The notes: generated by a model from the letters alone, not told the origin. Shown: positions 32,318-41,173, counted from the first letter of the stretch. The stretch: DNA of 64,000 nt from VMCP01 sp965659745 (GCA_965659745.1 CBFHXF010000007.1:3617-67616); one strand, 5' to 3'. Translations and numbers: made by a program.

Positions 32318-33184
32318 TTGAATCGAATTATACATACACAGATTCAAACAATCGACGGTCACAATCTGACCGTCGATTTGTTTTTACCCGAAATGCCGGG
32401 CTCAGAGAAGCTCGATGTTACCGTCTATTGTCATGGTTTTAAAGGTTTCAAAGAGTGGGGTTTCGTTCCACATATTCACGAATTTTTAGTTACCGAAAAT
32501 AGAGCCCTCATCACTTTTAACCATTCCCATAATGGCGTAGATAAAACGGATTTTGATGCATTAGATTTATTTGCTGAGAATACCATCGGACAAGAATTAC
32601 GTGATATGGAATCTATTGCCCGTTGGATACAAGAAGAAGCCACAGAAACGTATTGGTTGCATCCTGAGAAAATAGATTGGATTGGCCATAGTCGGGGAGG
32701 AGGCAACGTTTGGGTATTCAGTGCTCTTTTTTCGCAATATGTGCGAAAAATAGTATCATGGTCGGCAATCAGTGATTATGCCCACCTTTTTCGCAATATT
32801 GATAAAGCAAATTGGGAAAAAGAAGGAGTAGTCTATATTGAAAATGCCCGTACCCACCAACAAATGCCCATGAAATGGATGATTTACGAGGAATACGAGG
32901 CAAATAAAGTATCGTACGGCATCCTTAATGCCGCGAATAAATTAGACAAGCCCGCTTTAATTGTTCATGGTAATAATGACGATGCGGTTCCCATAGAACA
33001 TGCTAAAAAATTAGCCGAAGCCTGCAAACACGCCATTTTCATTGAAGTGCCTAATCAAGGTCATACCTTCGGAGCCAGCCATCCAATGACCTCTTTAGCA
33101 GAAGCTACAGAAGCATTTTGGTTGGTGCTCGATAATACCTTAGAGTTTTTAGACGAAGAAGCGGAAGACCAATTGGTGAATTAA
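32318..33184 (+). CDS. Alpha/beta hydrolase, TTG start directly after tRNA-Leu
   Basis: A 288-residue serine hydrolase. After an N-terminal pair of strands (IDGHNLTVDLFLPE) come the oxyanion region VYCHGFKGFKEWG, the nucleophile elbow GHSRGGG, a late acidic residue in VHGNNDDAVP and the histidine in NQGHTFGASHP. The frame is open back into the tRNA, but no ATG exists between the tRNA and the first strands; TTG 32318 gives the N-terminus expected for this family. ATG 32393 would delete the first strands. There is no separate promoter, so it is probably expressed by read-through from the tRNA promoter. A terminator-like hairpin lies within codons about 11-20. The substrate is unknown. Confidence 0.85.
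   Translation: MNRIIHTQIQTIDGHNLTVDLFLPEMPGSEKLDVTVYCHGFKGFKEWGFVPHIHEFLVTENRALITFNHSHNGVDKTDFDALDLFAENTIGQELRDMESIARWIQEEATETYWLHPEKIDWIGHSRGGGNVWVFSALFSQYVRKIVSWSAISDYAHLFRNIDKANWEKEGVVYIENARTHQQMPMKWMIYEEYEANKVSYGILNAANKLDKPALIVHGNNDDAVPIEHAKKLAEACKHAIFIEVPNQGHTFGASHPMTSLAEATEAFWLVLDNTLEFLDEEAEDQLVN
32350..32386 (+). terminator. Terminator-like hairpin inside the hydrolase reading frame
   Basis: AATCGACGGTCA and TGACCGTCGATT form a perfect 12-bp stem around a CAATC loop, followed by TGTTTTTA. This is a convincing rho-independent terminator for tRNA-Leu, yet it lies inside the 5' coding region of the hydrolase, so it would attenuate that gene. Confidence 0.75.
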
Positions 33185-33215
33185 CTGATCGCCGTGCGCA
33201 AGAACAATTGATGTA

Positions 33216-34196
33216 TTAATGGGTCTTGGTTCTAAAATGAGAGCTTGCTCTCGACAACCTATCGTTAATAGCACTGCCTAAGCCTTCGTTGGGTGCCCAT
33301 TCAAAATATACTTTTTTAATATGGCTTTGATCGAACTGGCGTAAAAGAGAGAATAATCTCGAAGCAGCCTCTCGCAGATCGCCGCCTTCAGACAAATAGA
33401 AACTAGTGTGAAATTTAGAATGAATGGGTTTTATAAAGTACAAAACGGCATAATCATCTCCAGATTCTAGTTCAAATTCTTGGCTCTCTAAGGGCCTTAA
33501 ATCGCAATTGGGTGCATAATGATGCTCCAGTTGCCCGGGACTTTCATGGGCATTAGGGGCATGTTGAATATCTACCACCGTTTGAGGATTTATTGCTTGA
33601 ATTTCCTCTACGGGAATTCCGCCCAAACGCAGTATCCTTGGAGTTGTATGCAAAAAGGAAACAATGGTAGATTCAATGCCAATATGCGAGGGCCCACCTT
33701 CTAAAACGTAAGGGATTTTTCCTTGTAATTGATCAAAAACATGTTGGGCAGTGGTAGGGCTTACATACTTAAATGGATTGGCAGATGGGGCCGCCAAGGG
33801 GAAGTTGAGCTGTTCTAATAACTGAAGAGCTAAAGGATGTCCAGGCACCCGAACAGCAACGCCGGAACTGCCAGAAGTGACCAAATCGGGCACATTTTCG
33901 TTTTTCGGTAAAATCAACGTTAAGGGACCCGGCCAAAAGTGATCCGCTAATTTTTTTGCTTCTTGAGGAAACTCTTTTACACACCCATATACAGATTCTG
34001 CATCTTTAAAATGCAGGATTAATGGATCGAAATAAGGACGATTCTTGGCTTCAAAAATGCGGGTAACCGCCTGTGTATCGAGCCCGTTACCCGCTAAACC
34101 ATAAACCGTTTCAGTGGGAATTCCCACCAGCTGTCCCTTATTTAACCAACGAACCGCCTCTGTTATAGAGTCGCCAATTAAAGTCTCAAAAGCCAT
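33216..34196 (-). CDS. L-threonylcarbamoyladenylate synthase (Sua5/TsaC type)
   Basis: Makes threonylcarbamoyl-AMP for the t6A37 modification of ANN-decoding tRNAs. The N-terminal YrdC domain is clear (GQLVGIPTETVYGLAGNGLD, KNRPYFDPLILHF, FWPGPLTLILPKN, GVAVRVPGHPLALQLL, APSANPFKYVSPTTA). At 326 residues it is the longer Sua5 form: after the linker SPGQLEHHYAP a C-terminal Sua5 domain follows. The ATG overlaps the stop of the upstream response regulator by one base, so the two are cotranscribed. Confidence 0.94.
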   Translation of the reverse strand: MAFETLIGDSITEAVRWLNKGQLVGIPTETVYGLAGNGLDTQAVTRIFEAKNRPYFDPLILHFKDAESVYGCVKEFPQEAKKLADHFWPGPLTLILPKNENVPDLVTSGSSGVAVRVPGHPLALQLLEQLNFPLAAPSANPFKYVSPTTAQHVFDQLQGKIPYVLEGGPSHIGIESTIVSFLHTTPRILRLGGIPVEEIQAINPQTVVDIQHAPNAHESPGQLEHHYAPNCDLRPLESQEFELESGDDYAVLYFIKPIHSKFHTSFYLSEGGDLREAASRLFSLLRQFDQSHIKKVYFEWAPNEGLGSAINDRLSRASSHFRTKTH

Positions 34197-35551
34197 TAAC
34201 GACGTTTTAAACTGTATTTATCGATTTTGTTATAGAGGTGACTTCTTTGTATATCAATTTCAGAAGCGGTTTTGGCAACGTTCCATTGATTTTGAATCAG
34301 CTTACGTTCAATAAATACTTTTTCAGCCCAATCTCTAAATTCTTGTAGGGTTTGATATTCATCAACAACACCAAATGGGTCAGAACCTCGCTGAGCTGGG
34401 TTGCTATACATGAAGACATCATCTCCGGTAATTTCTTTACCGGTTAAAATAACCAAACGTTCAATTACGTTTCTGAGTTCTCGGATATTGCCCGTCCAAT
34501 TAACATCCTTCAACGCCTGATATCCATCTTCTGTAAAATCTTTTCTGGGGAATCCGTTTTCTGCGCAAATTTCATCTAAAAATTTATTTGCGATTAATGG
34601 GATATCGTCGACGCGTTCATTTAATGTAGGCACATGAATAAGTATTACAGAAAGGCGGTGGTATAAATCCATACGGAATCTACCATGCTCGATTTCTTCA
34701 AGTAGGTTTTTATTGGTAGCGGCTACGATTCGTACGTCTACTTTTATTTCTTTGTCGCCCCCAACACGTGCAATTCGACCTTCTTGAATGGCTCTGAGTA
34801 CTTTCGCTTGCGCAGCCATGCTCATATCTCCAATTTCATCTAAGAAAAGCGTTCCGCCATGGGCTTGTTCGAATTTTCCAATGCGCTGTTTAATAGCAGA
34901 GGTGAAGCTTCCCTTTTCATGACCGAAAAGTTCACTTTCAATTAACTCTGTAGGGATGGACGCACAGTTTACTTCTACCAAAGGTTGATTGGCGCGGGTA
35001 CTGCGTTCGTGCAACCAACGGGCTACCAATTCTTTACCGGTTCCGTTTTCTCCGGTAATTAACACACGCGCTTCGGTGGGGGCCACCTTCTCAATGGTAT
35101 CTTTAATTTTGGTAATGGCCGGTGTTTCTCCTATTATGTCAAAAGTTTTGGCAACCCTTCTTTTTAAATGGGTTGTTTCAACTACGAGGTTATTTCTGTC
35201 AATGGCATTTCTTAGGGTTATAAGAAGGCGATTGAGATCAGGCGGCTTGGTTATAAAGTCGAAGGCTCCTTTTTTTGTGCTTTCGATAGCCATTTCCACA
35301 TTGCCATGTCCGGAAATCATGACCATTGGAATTTGAGGTTTTAAGGCTTGAACCCTTTCAAGGAGTTCAACACCATCAATACCCGGCATCTTTACATCAC
35401 ACAGAATAACGTCAAAATCGTTTTTTTGTACGAGTTGCCATGCTTTTTCTCCGTTTTCGGCAAGAGTAACATCAAAATTTTCATATTCTAATATTTCCTT
35501 CAGTGTTTCTCTGATAGGAGCTTCGTCATCAATAACTAAAATATTGGGCAT
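34196..35551 (-). CDS. NtrC-family response regulator with altered GAFTGA loop
   Basis: A 451-residue regulator: receiver domain (phospho-acceptor Asp52 in LCDVKMPG), AAA+ domain with Walker A GENGTGKE and Walker B GGTLFLDEIGDM, and a C-terminal Fis-type helix-turn-helix (WNVAKTASEIDIQRSHLYNK). The sigma-54-contacting loop, GAFTGA in NtrC, reads GSFTSA here (34895-34912). Activation of sigma-54 promoters is the family role, but the changed loop makes this less certain. No histidine kinase gene is adjacent. It carries a near-consensus promoter box CATATTTG at 35581-35574. Confidence 0.92.
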   Translation of the reverse strand: MPNILVIDDEAPIRETLKEILEYENFDVTLAENGEKAWQLVQKNDFDVILCDVKMPGIDGVELLERVQALKPQIPMVMISGHGNVEMAIESTKKGAFDFITKPPDLNRLLITLRNAIDRNNLVVETTHLKRRVAKTFDIIGETPAITKIKDTIEKVAPTEARVLITGENGTGKELVARWLHERSTRANQPLVEVNCASIPTELIESELFGHEKGSFTSAIKQRIGKFEQAHGGTLFLDEIGDMSMAAQAKVLRAIQEGRIARVGGDKEIKVDVRIVAATNKNLLEEIEHGRFRMDLYHRLSVILIHVPTLNERVDDIPLIANKFLDEICAENGFPRKDFTEDGYQALKDVNWTGNIRELRNVIERLVILTGKEITGDDVFMYSNPAQRGSDPFGVVDEYQTLQEFRDWAEKVFIERKLIQNQWNVAKTASEIDIQRSHLYNKIDKYSLKRR

Positions 35552-35573
35552 ATGGTTTCGTCTTTAGTGTCTA

Positions 35574-35581
35574 CAAATATG
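35574..35581 (-). promoter_or_regulatory. -7-like box CATATTTG of the response regulator gene
   Basis: One mismatch to TAnnTTTG, 22 nt before ATG 35551. Confidence 0.45.
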
Positions 35582-35630
35582 GTGGATTATTTAATAGACA
35601 CTATCCACTTTTTTTCATAGGTTATCCACG
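35582..35630. promoter_or_regulatory. DnaA-box-like pair and inverted repeat in the 294-nt gap before porP
   Basis: CTATCCACT (35601-35609) and TTATCCACG (35622-35630) resemble the DnaA box TTATCCACA. GTGGAT (35582-35587) and ATCCAC (35603-35608) also form an inverted repeat. The remainder of the gap (35631-35815) is AT-rich with no gene or RNA that I can recognise. Confidence 0.3.
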
Positions 35631-35821
35631 AAAAATGACAAAGCGCCGAAAAAGAGGATTTTATGTGTAGTTGTAAAGTTGTTAAGTGTTTGATTTTGAA
35701 TTTACTATTGTGTTAATCTGAGGTTTTAAATAGGAGCAAAGGCGTGCTGAAGCTTCCCCCGAGAAGCATTTGAATTTAATCGATGAATACAAATTAATTT
35801 GTGATTATTGGATAATTGCAG

Positions 35822-35829
35822 CATATTTG
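35822..35829 (+). promoter_or_regulatory. -7-like box CATATTTG before porP
   Basis: One mismatch to TAnnTTTG, 16 nt before ATG 35846. The TTG at 35816 opening the longer frame lies upstream of it. Confidence 0.45.
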
Positions 35830-35845
35830 TTCTCAATTGAAATGT

Positions 35846-36988
35846 ATGATACCAACAATAGCGAGTAAAAAAGCTTGGGTAGCGTGGGCTTTTTTTGGGC
35901 TTTTATCCTTGCAGGTACAAGCGCAACAAGATCCCTCGTATACGCATTTTACGTACAACAAACTACTTTATAACCCTGCTTACGCTGGGGCATCAGATAA
36001 TTTTTGTTTGAATGCCATCAATCACCAACAGTGGTTGGGTTACACCGATCAATCTCCGTTTATTGGAACCCAAGGTAATGGATTCCCCCAAACTGGAGAG
36101 TCTGTGAAAGGTGTAAATCCACGCACTACAGGAGTGGGTTTTTCCGCTCCCATTCGTTTGAAGATTAAAGAAGAGAAAGTAAATGTTGGGGGTGCCTATG
36201 CGTCCTTTATTTCAGACCGATTGGGTTATGAAAGTTCTACTTATTTTAGAGGGGGTATAGCAGGTGCATATGGTTTACCAGATGGATCTAGTATACGTTT
36301 GGGATTTGAGGTAACTTCATTAACAAAACAATTAGACGGTAGTAAGCTGCGCTATCACGATCCTAATGATCCGAATATACCAAATGGATTGACCGGCGAT
36401 ACCAAAATAAACTTTGGTACGGGTTTATATTATATGAATCCGAATGTGATGGATGGAATCTGGGGCGGAATAAGCATGACGAATTTAGTTCCAACAGAAT
36501 TTGAATACTCTACTGGGGGAAGCAACCTAGTTAAAATGGCCACTACACAGAATTTGTATATCATCGGTGGTGTTAAAATGGATCAATTTTTAGGAAATCC
36601 TTCTTTGCGATTAGAGCCCTCCTTCTTATTGAAGTCTGCGATGGGTGAAAATGGTGGATTCATCAAACCTGAATTGGATTTGCAGGGGATGGTAACTTAT
36701 AATGATTTGTATGCAGCGGGATTGAATTTACGTTCTTACGTGGCTGGAGTAGATGCTTTGAGTATTATGATTGGATATTATCCACCCATTCCGGGTAACG
36801 CTTCTGGACAACAACAAACCTTACGTGTGGGGTATTCTTACGATATCACGTTGTCGAGCATGATTACTACGAATTCGGGTACTCATGAATTGCAAGTAAA
36901 CTACTGTTTCAATTTTTCTTTACCTGATAGACCGCCAAAAATTTACCGACACCCACGTTGGATGGTGCGCGACCCATTGAAAGATTAA
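35846..36988 (+). CDS. porP: PorP/SprF family type IX secretion outer-membrane protein
   Basis: A 380-residue outer-membrane protein of the PorP/SprF family. The signal peptide (VAWAFFGLLSLQVQAQ) is followed by the family N-terminus QDPSYTHFTYNKLLYNPAYAG, then repeated barrel strands and a tail ending PRWMVRDPLKD. In T9SS the PorP/SprF group links cargo or attachment components with the secretion machine. The gene lies directly upstream of gldKLMN, as porP does in Porphyromonas (porPKLMN), whereas Flavobacterium places sprF after gldN. The symbol follows that synteny and could equally be sprF. Confidence 0.9.
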   Translation: MIPTIASKKAWVAWAFFGLLSLQVQAQQDPSYTHFTYNKLLYNPAYAGASDNFCLNAINHQQWLGYTDQSPFIGTQGNGFPQTGESVKGVNPRTTGVGFSAPIRLKIKEEKVNVGGAYASFISDRLGYESSTYFRGGIAGAYGLPDGSSIRLGFEVTSLTKQLDGSKLRYHDPNDPNIPNGLTGDTKINFGTGLYYMNPNVMDGIWGGISMTNLVPTEFEYSTGGSNLVKMATTQNLYIIGGVKMDQFLGNPSLRLEPSFLLKSAMGENGGFIKPELDLQGMVTYNDLYAAGLNLRSYVAGVDALSIMIGYYPPIPGNASGQQQTLRVGYSYDITLSSMITTNSGTHELQVNYCFNFSLPDRPPKIYRHPRWMVRDPLKD

Positions 36989-36997
36989 TAAAAAAGT

Positions 36998-37006
36998 TTA
37001 TCCACA
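36998..37006 (+). promoter_or_regulatory. Perfect DnaA box TTATCCACA
   Basis: Exact DnaA consensus in the porP-gldK gap. One more related 9-mer (TTATCCACC, 36778-36786) lies within porP, and two lie at 35601-35630. A single exact match can be chance. Confidence 0.35.
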
Positions 37007-37058
37007 TACAATAAACAATTATCGAGAGCGTTATTTAAAAAGGTGAAAGTGGAAAATA

Positions 37059-37088
37059 TTGGAAAATTGACATCTTTCCATATTTTTG
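37059..37088 (+). promoter_or_regulatory. Promoter of gldKLMN (TTG - 19 nt - TATTTTTG)
   Basis: TTG (37059-37061) and the exact -7 box TATTTTTG (37081-37088) are 19 nt apart, the same spacing as at the tRNA-Leu promoter. It lies 41 nt before ATG 37130 and suggests that gldKLMN can be transcribed apart from porP. Confidence 0.7.
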
Positions 37089-37129
37089 CAACTTCACAAG
37101 CACTATACTTGAAACGAAATAAAATTACA

Positions 37130-38638
37130 ATGAGAAACCAATTGATGGATTTCATCGCTAAAAAAGGAGCATTGAAAATGCCAAAGGCCCTAACGGCAAA
37201 CCCAACACTAAGGTTGTTTGCTATGGCTACGGTTGCCGTGTTTTTCGCAGGTTGTCCTAGCGATACCGGCGATTTGATCGGTGTGCAAGGTAGAAGCCCT
37301 TGGTTGCACCCTCAACCTCCAGGCATGGTCTATGTGAGAACAGGAACGTTCCACACTGGACAAGGTACGCAAGACGTTTTCCAGTCTTATTTAGAGCCCA
37401 ATAAACAAATGACCGTTACGGGCTTCTGGATGGATGAAACGGAAATAACGAATAATGAATACCGTCAATTCGTTCACCATGTGATTGACTCTTTGGCACG
37501 TGCCATTTTGGATGAGGAAACTGGAGGGGGCGTTCACTTAGAATTAGCTAAGAAACCCGTGCCTCCTGAGGCAGGAGTTGCTTTGTTTACTTCTCATGTA
37601 GATGACCCAGATGACCTGGAATACGATCCAAATGCATTTGACAACGAAGGTAACCCTATTAAGTATATCAACTATGATGAACCACTTGATAAAAAGTACC
37701 GTAGTAAAAACGGTGATAATTTCGATGAAATATTATATCGTCGTATGGATTATCAAGGGGCAGAGCGTTTCCGTTTCAAACGTCAAATTGACACACGTAA
37801 ATTGAAGTATCACTATCAGTGGCAGGATCTTGCTTTAGCAGCTAATATTGATCGCAACAAATACAATGCAATGAACCGCGAGCGTTTTCTTGTAGACGAA
37901 GATGTATTGGTTTATCCAGATACATTGTGTTGGATACGCGACTTTACATACTCGTACAACGAGCCAATGGCGCGCCAGTATTTTTGGCACCCTCGTTACG
38001 ACGATTATCCAGTAGTTGGTGTTAACTGGGCACAGGCTCGTGCTTTCTGTCATTGGAGAACTCATTTAAAGGAAAGTTACTGGAATCGTATCGGTTTGCC
38101 CAATACAGAAGATTTCAGATTGCCAACGGAATACGAGTGGGAATATGCCGCTAGAGGTGGTCGTATTGGAAATCGTTTTCCTTGGGGTGGTCCTTATGCT
38201 AGAAATTCAAAAGGTTGTATGCTAGCCAATTTCAAGCCTATGCGTGGTGATTATGGAGCTAGTGACGGTGGTGTTTATCCTGTTCGCGTAGATAGTTATT
38301 TCCCAAATGATTTTGGTTTATATAATATGTCTGGCAACGTTTCAGAGTGGACATCAACTGCTTGGGATGAAACCAACAATTCATTTGTACACGATTTGAA
38401 CGGTAACTACGATATTTACACCAAAGAACATTCAGAAGATGCCAAAGAACAGCAGGAAATTATGAATGTGCCTATTTCTCGCAAGCGCAAGGTAATTCGC
38501 GGCGGTAGTTGGAAAGATGTGGCGTATTATATCGAGTGTGGCGCGCGTACCAGCGAATACCAAGATACAAGTAAATCTTATGTAGGATTCCGTTGTGTAC
38601 AGAGTTACATAGGACGTTCAAATCAAGATTCTAAGTAA
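37130..38638 (+). CDS. gldK: Type IX secretion system ring lipoprotein GldK/PorK
   Basis: Outer-membrane lipoprotein that with GldN/PorN forms the periplasmic T9SS ring. About 502 residues: an N-terminal signal (LRLFAMATVAVFFAGC) with lipobox cysteine in FFAGCPSD, then a formylglycine-generating-enzyme/sulfatase-modifying fold (MVYVRTGTFHTGQG, FWMDETEITNNEYRQF, VNWAQARAFCHWR, RLPTEYEWEYAARGG, NVSEWTSTAW, VIRGGSWKD). The longer frame from 37043 precedes the promoter box. ATG 37130 is used; ATG 37178 would give a more conventional signal length. First gene of gldKLMN. Confidence 0.95.
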   Translation: MRNQLMDFIAKKGALKMPKALTANPTLRLFAMATVAVFFAGCPSDTGDLIGVQGRSPWLHPQPPGMVYVRTGTFHTGQGTQDVFQSYLEPNKQMTVTGFWMDETEITNNEYRQFVHHVIDSLARAILDEETGGGVHLELAKKPVPPEAGVALFTSHVDDPDDLEYDPNAFDNEGNPIKYINYDEPLDKKYRSKNGDNFDEILYRRMDYQGAERFRFKRQIDTRKLKYHYQWQDLALAANIDRNKYNAMNRERFLVDEDVLVYPDTLCWIRDFTYSYNEPMARQYFWHPRYDDYPVVGVNWAQARAFCHWRTHLKESYWNRIGLPNTEDFRLPTEYEWEYAARGGRIGNRFPWGGPYARNSKGCMLANFKPMRGDYGASDGGVYPVRVDSYFPNDFGLYNMSGNVSEWTSTAWDETNNSFVHDLNGNYDIYTKEHSEDAKEQQEIMNVPISRKRKVIRGGSWKDVAYYIECGARTSEYQDTSKSYVGFRCVQSYIGRSNQDSK

Positions 38639-38689
38639 AACAAAAACAAACAAACTAAACAACAATAAATCAAACTAAATTAATCTAAC

Positions 38690-39349
38690 ATGAGCAAAAG
38701 TTTTTTTGAATCGAAAAAGTGGAAAAAGACCATGAACTTCGTTTATGGTTTTGGTGCGGCAATCGTAATTGTGGGAGCACTTTTCAAAATCCTTCACCTT
38801 CCTGGTGCGAACGCGATGCTTTCTATTGGACTTCTAACTGAGGCGGCTATCTTTATGATTTCTGCATTTGAACCTGTACATCAGGAACCAGATTGGTCAT
38901 TGGTATATCCAGAGTTAGCAGGTGGAGAACCAACTAAAAAAGCTTCAGTAAGTGCTGGTGGAAGTGTTTCTCAGCAATTGGATTCTTTATTATCACAAGC
39001 AAAAGTAGGTCCTGAATTAATCGAAAGTTTAGGTACCGGTTTGCAATCGTTGAGCACGAATGTTAAAGAAATGTCTTCTTTATCGAATGCGGCTGTTGCG
39101 ACAAACGAATACGTAGACGCTACACACAAAGCAACCCAAAATATGGGAAGTATTGCTGATAGCAGTGCCGTAGTTTCTGATTCTTTGGGTTCTTTTTCAA
39201 GTTCATTGTCAAATGTAATGAACAACTTGAGCGAGTCTGAAGCCGCTACTGCACAATTTAAGGATGAAATTTCAGACTTGAATAAGAATCTTTCTAACCT
39301 CAACAGCATCTATGGTAACATGTTGAGTGCAATGGGAGGTAATCGTTAA
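38690..39349 (+). CDS. gldL: Type IX secretion/gliding motor protein GldL
   Basis: Inner-membrane stator-like component that with GldM converts proton flow into motion for T9SS and gliding. The 219-residue product has two N-terminal membrane helices (FVYGFGAAIVIVGALFKIL and AMLSIGLLTEAAIFMISAF), the second carrying the conserved membrane glutamate in LLTEAAIF. A long soluble coiled-coil part rich in Ser/Leu/Asn follows. It lies between gldK and gldM in the canonical order. Confidence 0.96.
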   Translation: MSKSFFESKKWKKTMNFVYGFGAAIVIVGALFKILHLPGANAMLSIGLLTEAAIFMISAFEPVHQEPDWSLVYPELAGGEPTKKASVSAGGSVSQQLDSLLSQAKVGPELIESLGTGLQSLSTNVKEMSSLSNAAVATNEYVDATHKATQNMGSIADSSAVVSDSLGSFSSSLSNVMNNLSESEAATAQFKDEISDLNKNLSNLNSIYGNMLSAMGGNR

Positions 39350-39390
39350 TTTTTGTTGAATCCCCAATTTTAAACTATAAATAAGTAAAC

Positions 39391-41154
39391 ATGGCAGGAG
39401 GAAAAGTAAGTCCACGTCAGAAGATGATTAACATGATGTATCTCGTGTTAACAGCTCTTTTGGCGTTGAACGTGACAAAAGAAATCTTGCTTGCATTTAC
39501 CGTAATTGACAACTCTTTGAAGAAGTCAACCGCTAACATCGAAGTAAAAACGGTGCAAATGGTGTCTCAACTTCAAAAGATTGCGGGTGATAACCAAGCG
39601 GCCAAAGCGGCTTTAGGATATTGCAATGATGCAAACAAGACAACTTCAGATTTTATTAAAAACATTCGTGAGATTAAAACACACCTATTGCGTTATTCAT
39701 TAGGTGCTATTGATCCAAACGATAAAAATATCAAACCAGAAGACGCTTTCAGTATTCCAGATGAAACTCGTAAGGATTTCAAATTCTTTAAAGAATTCCC
39801 TTGGGTTGAAACGAAGAATGGTGAAATGCCTGAATTAAAGGCGGGTGACAATCTCGATGATCATGTTCGTTATTTCAATGAAGAACTAGCGGGTAAGAGA
39901 GGTAAAGATTTAGAACTTGCAATTAATGACGCGAGGGTAAAATTATTGAGCTTGTTAAAAACAGCGCAGTCTGATAGTAACCTAGGAAAAAATTCTGAAA
40001 CTCGTTCTTTTCTTAACAGTAAGATGATCGAACTTTCACAAAAAACTTCCTTAACTGCGGGTGATGTAAAAGATCCTTTTTCGAATAAATCTGGAAAAAT
40101 CAAAGACAAAGAAGGCAAAATGTTGAATTGGTCTGAGGTTTATTTCCACAGCACTCCACTTGCAGCGGTATTCGCGATATTGTCTAAAACAGAAAATGAC
40201 GCCAAGCTTTTGGAGTCTGAAGTTTGTCAGGCATTAGCGGAATCAGTAAGTGCGGCGGATTTCAAATTTGATGCGATCATACCTGTTGTAGCAGCTAAAA
40301 CCGGTGCGGTAGTAACAGGTCAAACCTACGAAGCAGACATTTTGTTGGCAGCTTATAATTCCAAAGCAGATATGAAAGTATTTGTAAATGGAAATAGCAT
40401 TCCAGTAGAAGCGGGAGTTGGTAAATATAAAGTAACTCCTCAAAGTCCTGGTACAAACAATCTTGATGTTAAAATCTCTGTTCCTAAACCAGGTGGTGGT
40501 GAAGAAATTAAAGTAGGTAAAGCTGAATTTACCGCTTTTGCTCCTTCGGCTGCAATTTCTGCTGATGCTTTGGCAGTATTCTATGTAGGTTTAGAAAACC
40601 CTGTGTCTATCTCTGTTGGTGGTATCGATCCTAGCAATTATTTGGTTCGTATCGTAAATGAACAAGGTGGACCTACATCTGCTAAGATAATTGGTTCTAA
40701 AGGCCGCTATAAAGTATCTATTGCTAAAAGAACCGATGCTAAAGTGAAAATCCAAGTTGCCGTTAAATTATCTGACGGACGTGTGAAGAACATGGGTGAG
40801 AAGGTGTTTAAAGTAAACCGTGTTCCAGATCCTAGATTCCGTTGTGGTGGTGTTGAGTTTAAAGGTTCAGTAAACGTTAACGCGTTGAAATATCAAAAGG
40901 CAGCTACTGCGGTTCTTGATGGTTTCGTATACGAAGGAGTAAGATTCCGTGTAACGGGTTATAAGTTCATGGCCGTAGGTCGTCGTACTAATGGTCCAAA
41001 ATTTGCTAAAAGTGGAAGTGCCGATTTAGGTCCCATCAAAGCGATTTTAGATCAATTAGGTCCTGGTGATTTGATGACCTTTACTGATATTACCGCTATC
41101 GGACCTGATGGCACAGAGCGTTTATTAGATAACGCAAGTGCTCAAGTGAAATAA
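39391..41154 (+). CDS. gldM: Type IX secretion/gliding motor protein GldM
   Basis: Partner of GldL, with one N-terminal membrane helix and a long periplasmic rod reaching the GldK/GldN ring. The start GGKVSPRQKMINMMYLVLTA and the TM LVLTALLALNVTKEILLAF are diagnostic. After a helical D1-like region (to about residue 300), successive beta domains follow (KTGAVVTGQTYEADILLAAY, then a CGGVEFKGSVNVNALKYQKA segment). At 587 residues it is longer than the commonly cited GldM/PorM proteins of about 515; the extra length appears to lie in the helical D1 part. Confidence 0.96.
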   Translation: MAGGKVSPRQKMINMMYLVLTALLALNVTKEILLAFTVIDNSLKKSTANIEVKTVQMVSQLQKIAGDNQAAKAALGYCNDANKTTSDFIKNIREIKTHLLRYSLGAIDPNDKNIKPEDAFSIPDETRKDFKFFKEFPWVETKNGEMPELKAGDNLDDHVRYFNEELAGKRGKDLELAINDARVKLLSLLKTAQSDSNLGKNSETRSFLNSKMIELSQKTSLTAGDVKDPFSNKSGKIKDKEGKMLNWSEVYFHSTPLAAVFAILSKTENDAKLLESEVCQALAESVSAADFKFDAIIPVVAAKTGAVVTGQTYEADILLAAYNSKADMKVFVNGNSIPVEAGVGKYKVTPQSPGTNNLDVKISVPKPGGGEEIKVGKAEFTAFAPSAAISADALAVFYVGLENPVSISVGGIDPSNYLVRIVNEQGGPTSAKIIGSKGRYKVSIAKRTDAKVKIQVAVKLSDGRVKNMGEKVFKVNRVPDPRFRCGGVEFKGSVNVNALKYQKAATAVLDGFVYEGVRFRVTGYKFMAVGRRTNGPKFAKSGSADLGPIKAILDQLGPGDLMTFTDITAIGPDGTERLLDNASAQVK

Positions 41155-41173
41155 TGATAATAATAAATCGGAA

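Noticed and set aside
32236..32442. 68-residue plus-strand open frame starting inside tRNA-Leu
   Set aside because: It covers the tRNA and the 5' part of the hydrolase in another frame; the tRNA structure and hydrolase motifs explain the sequence.
35582..35630. Chromosome replication origin
   Set aside because: Only two imperfect DnaA boxes lie in the gap, with no array, no AT-rich unwinding repeats and no origin-linked genes. Kept only as a weak DnaA-box finding.
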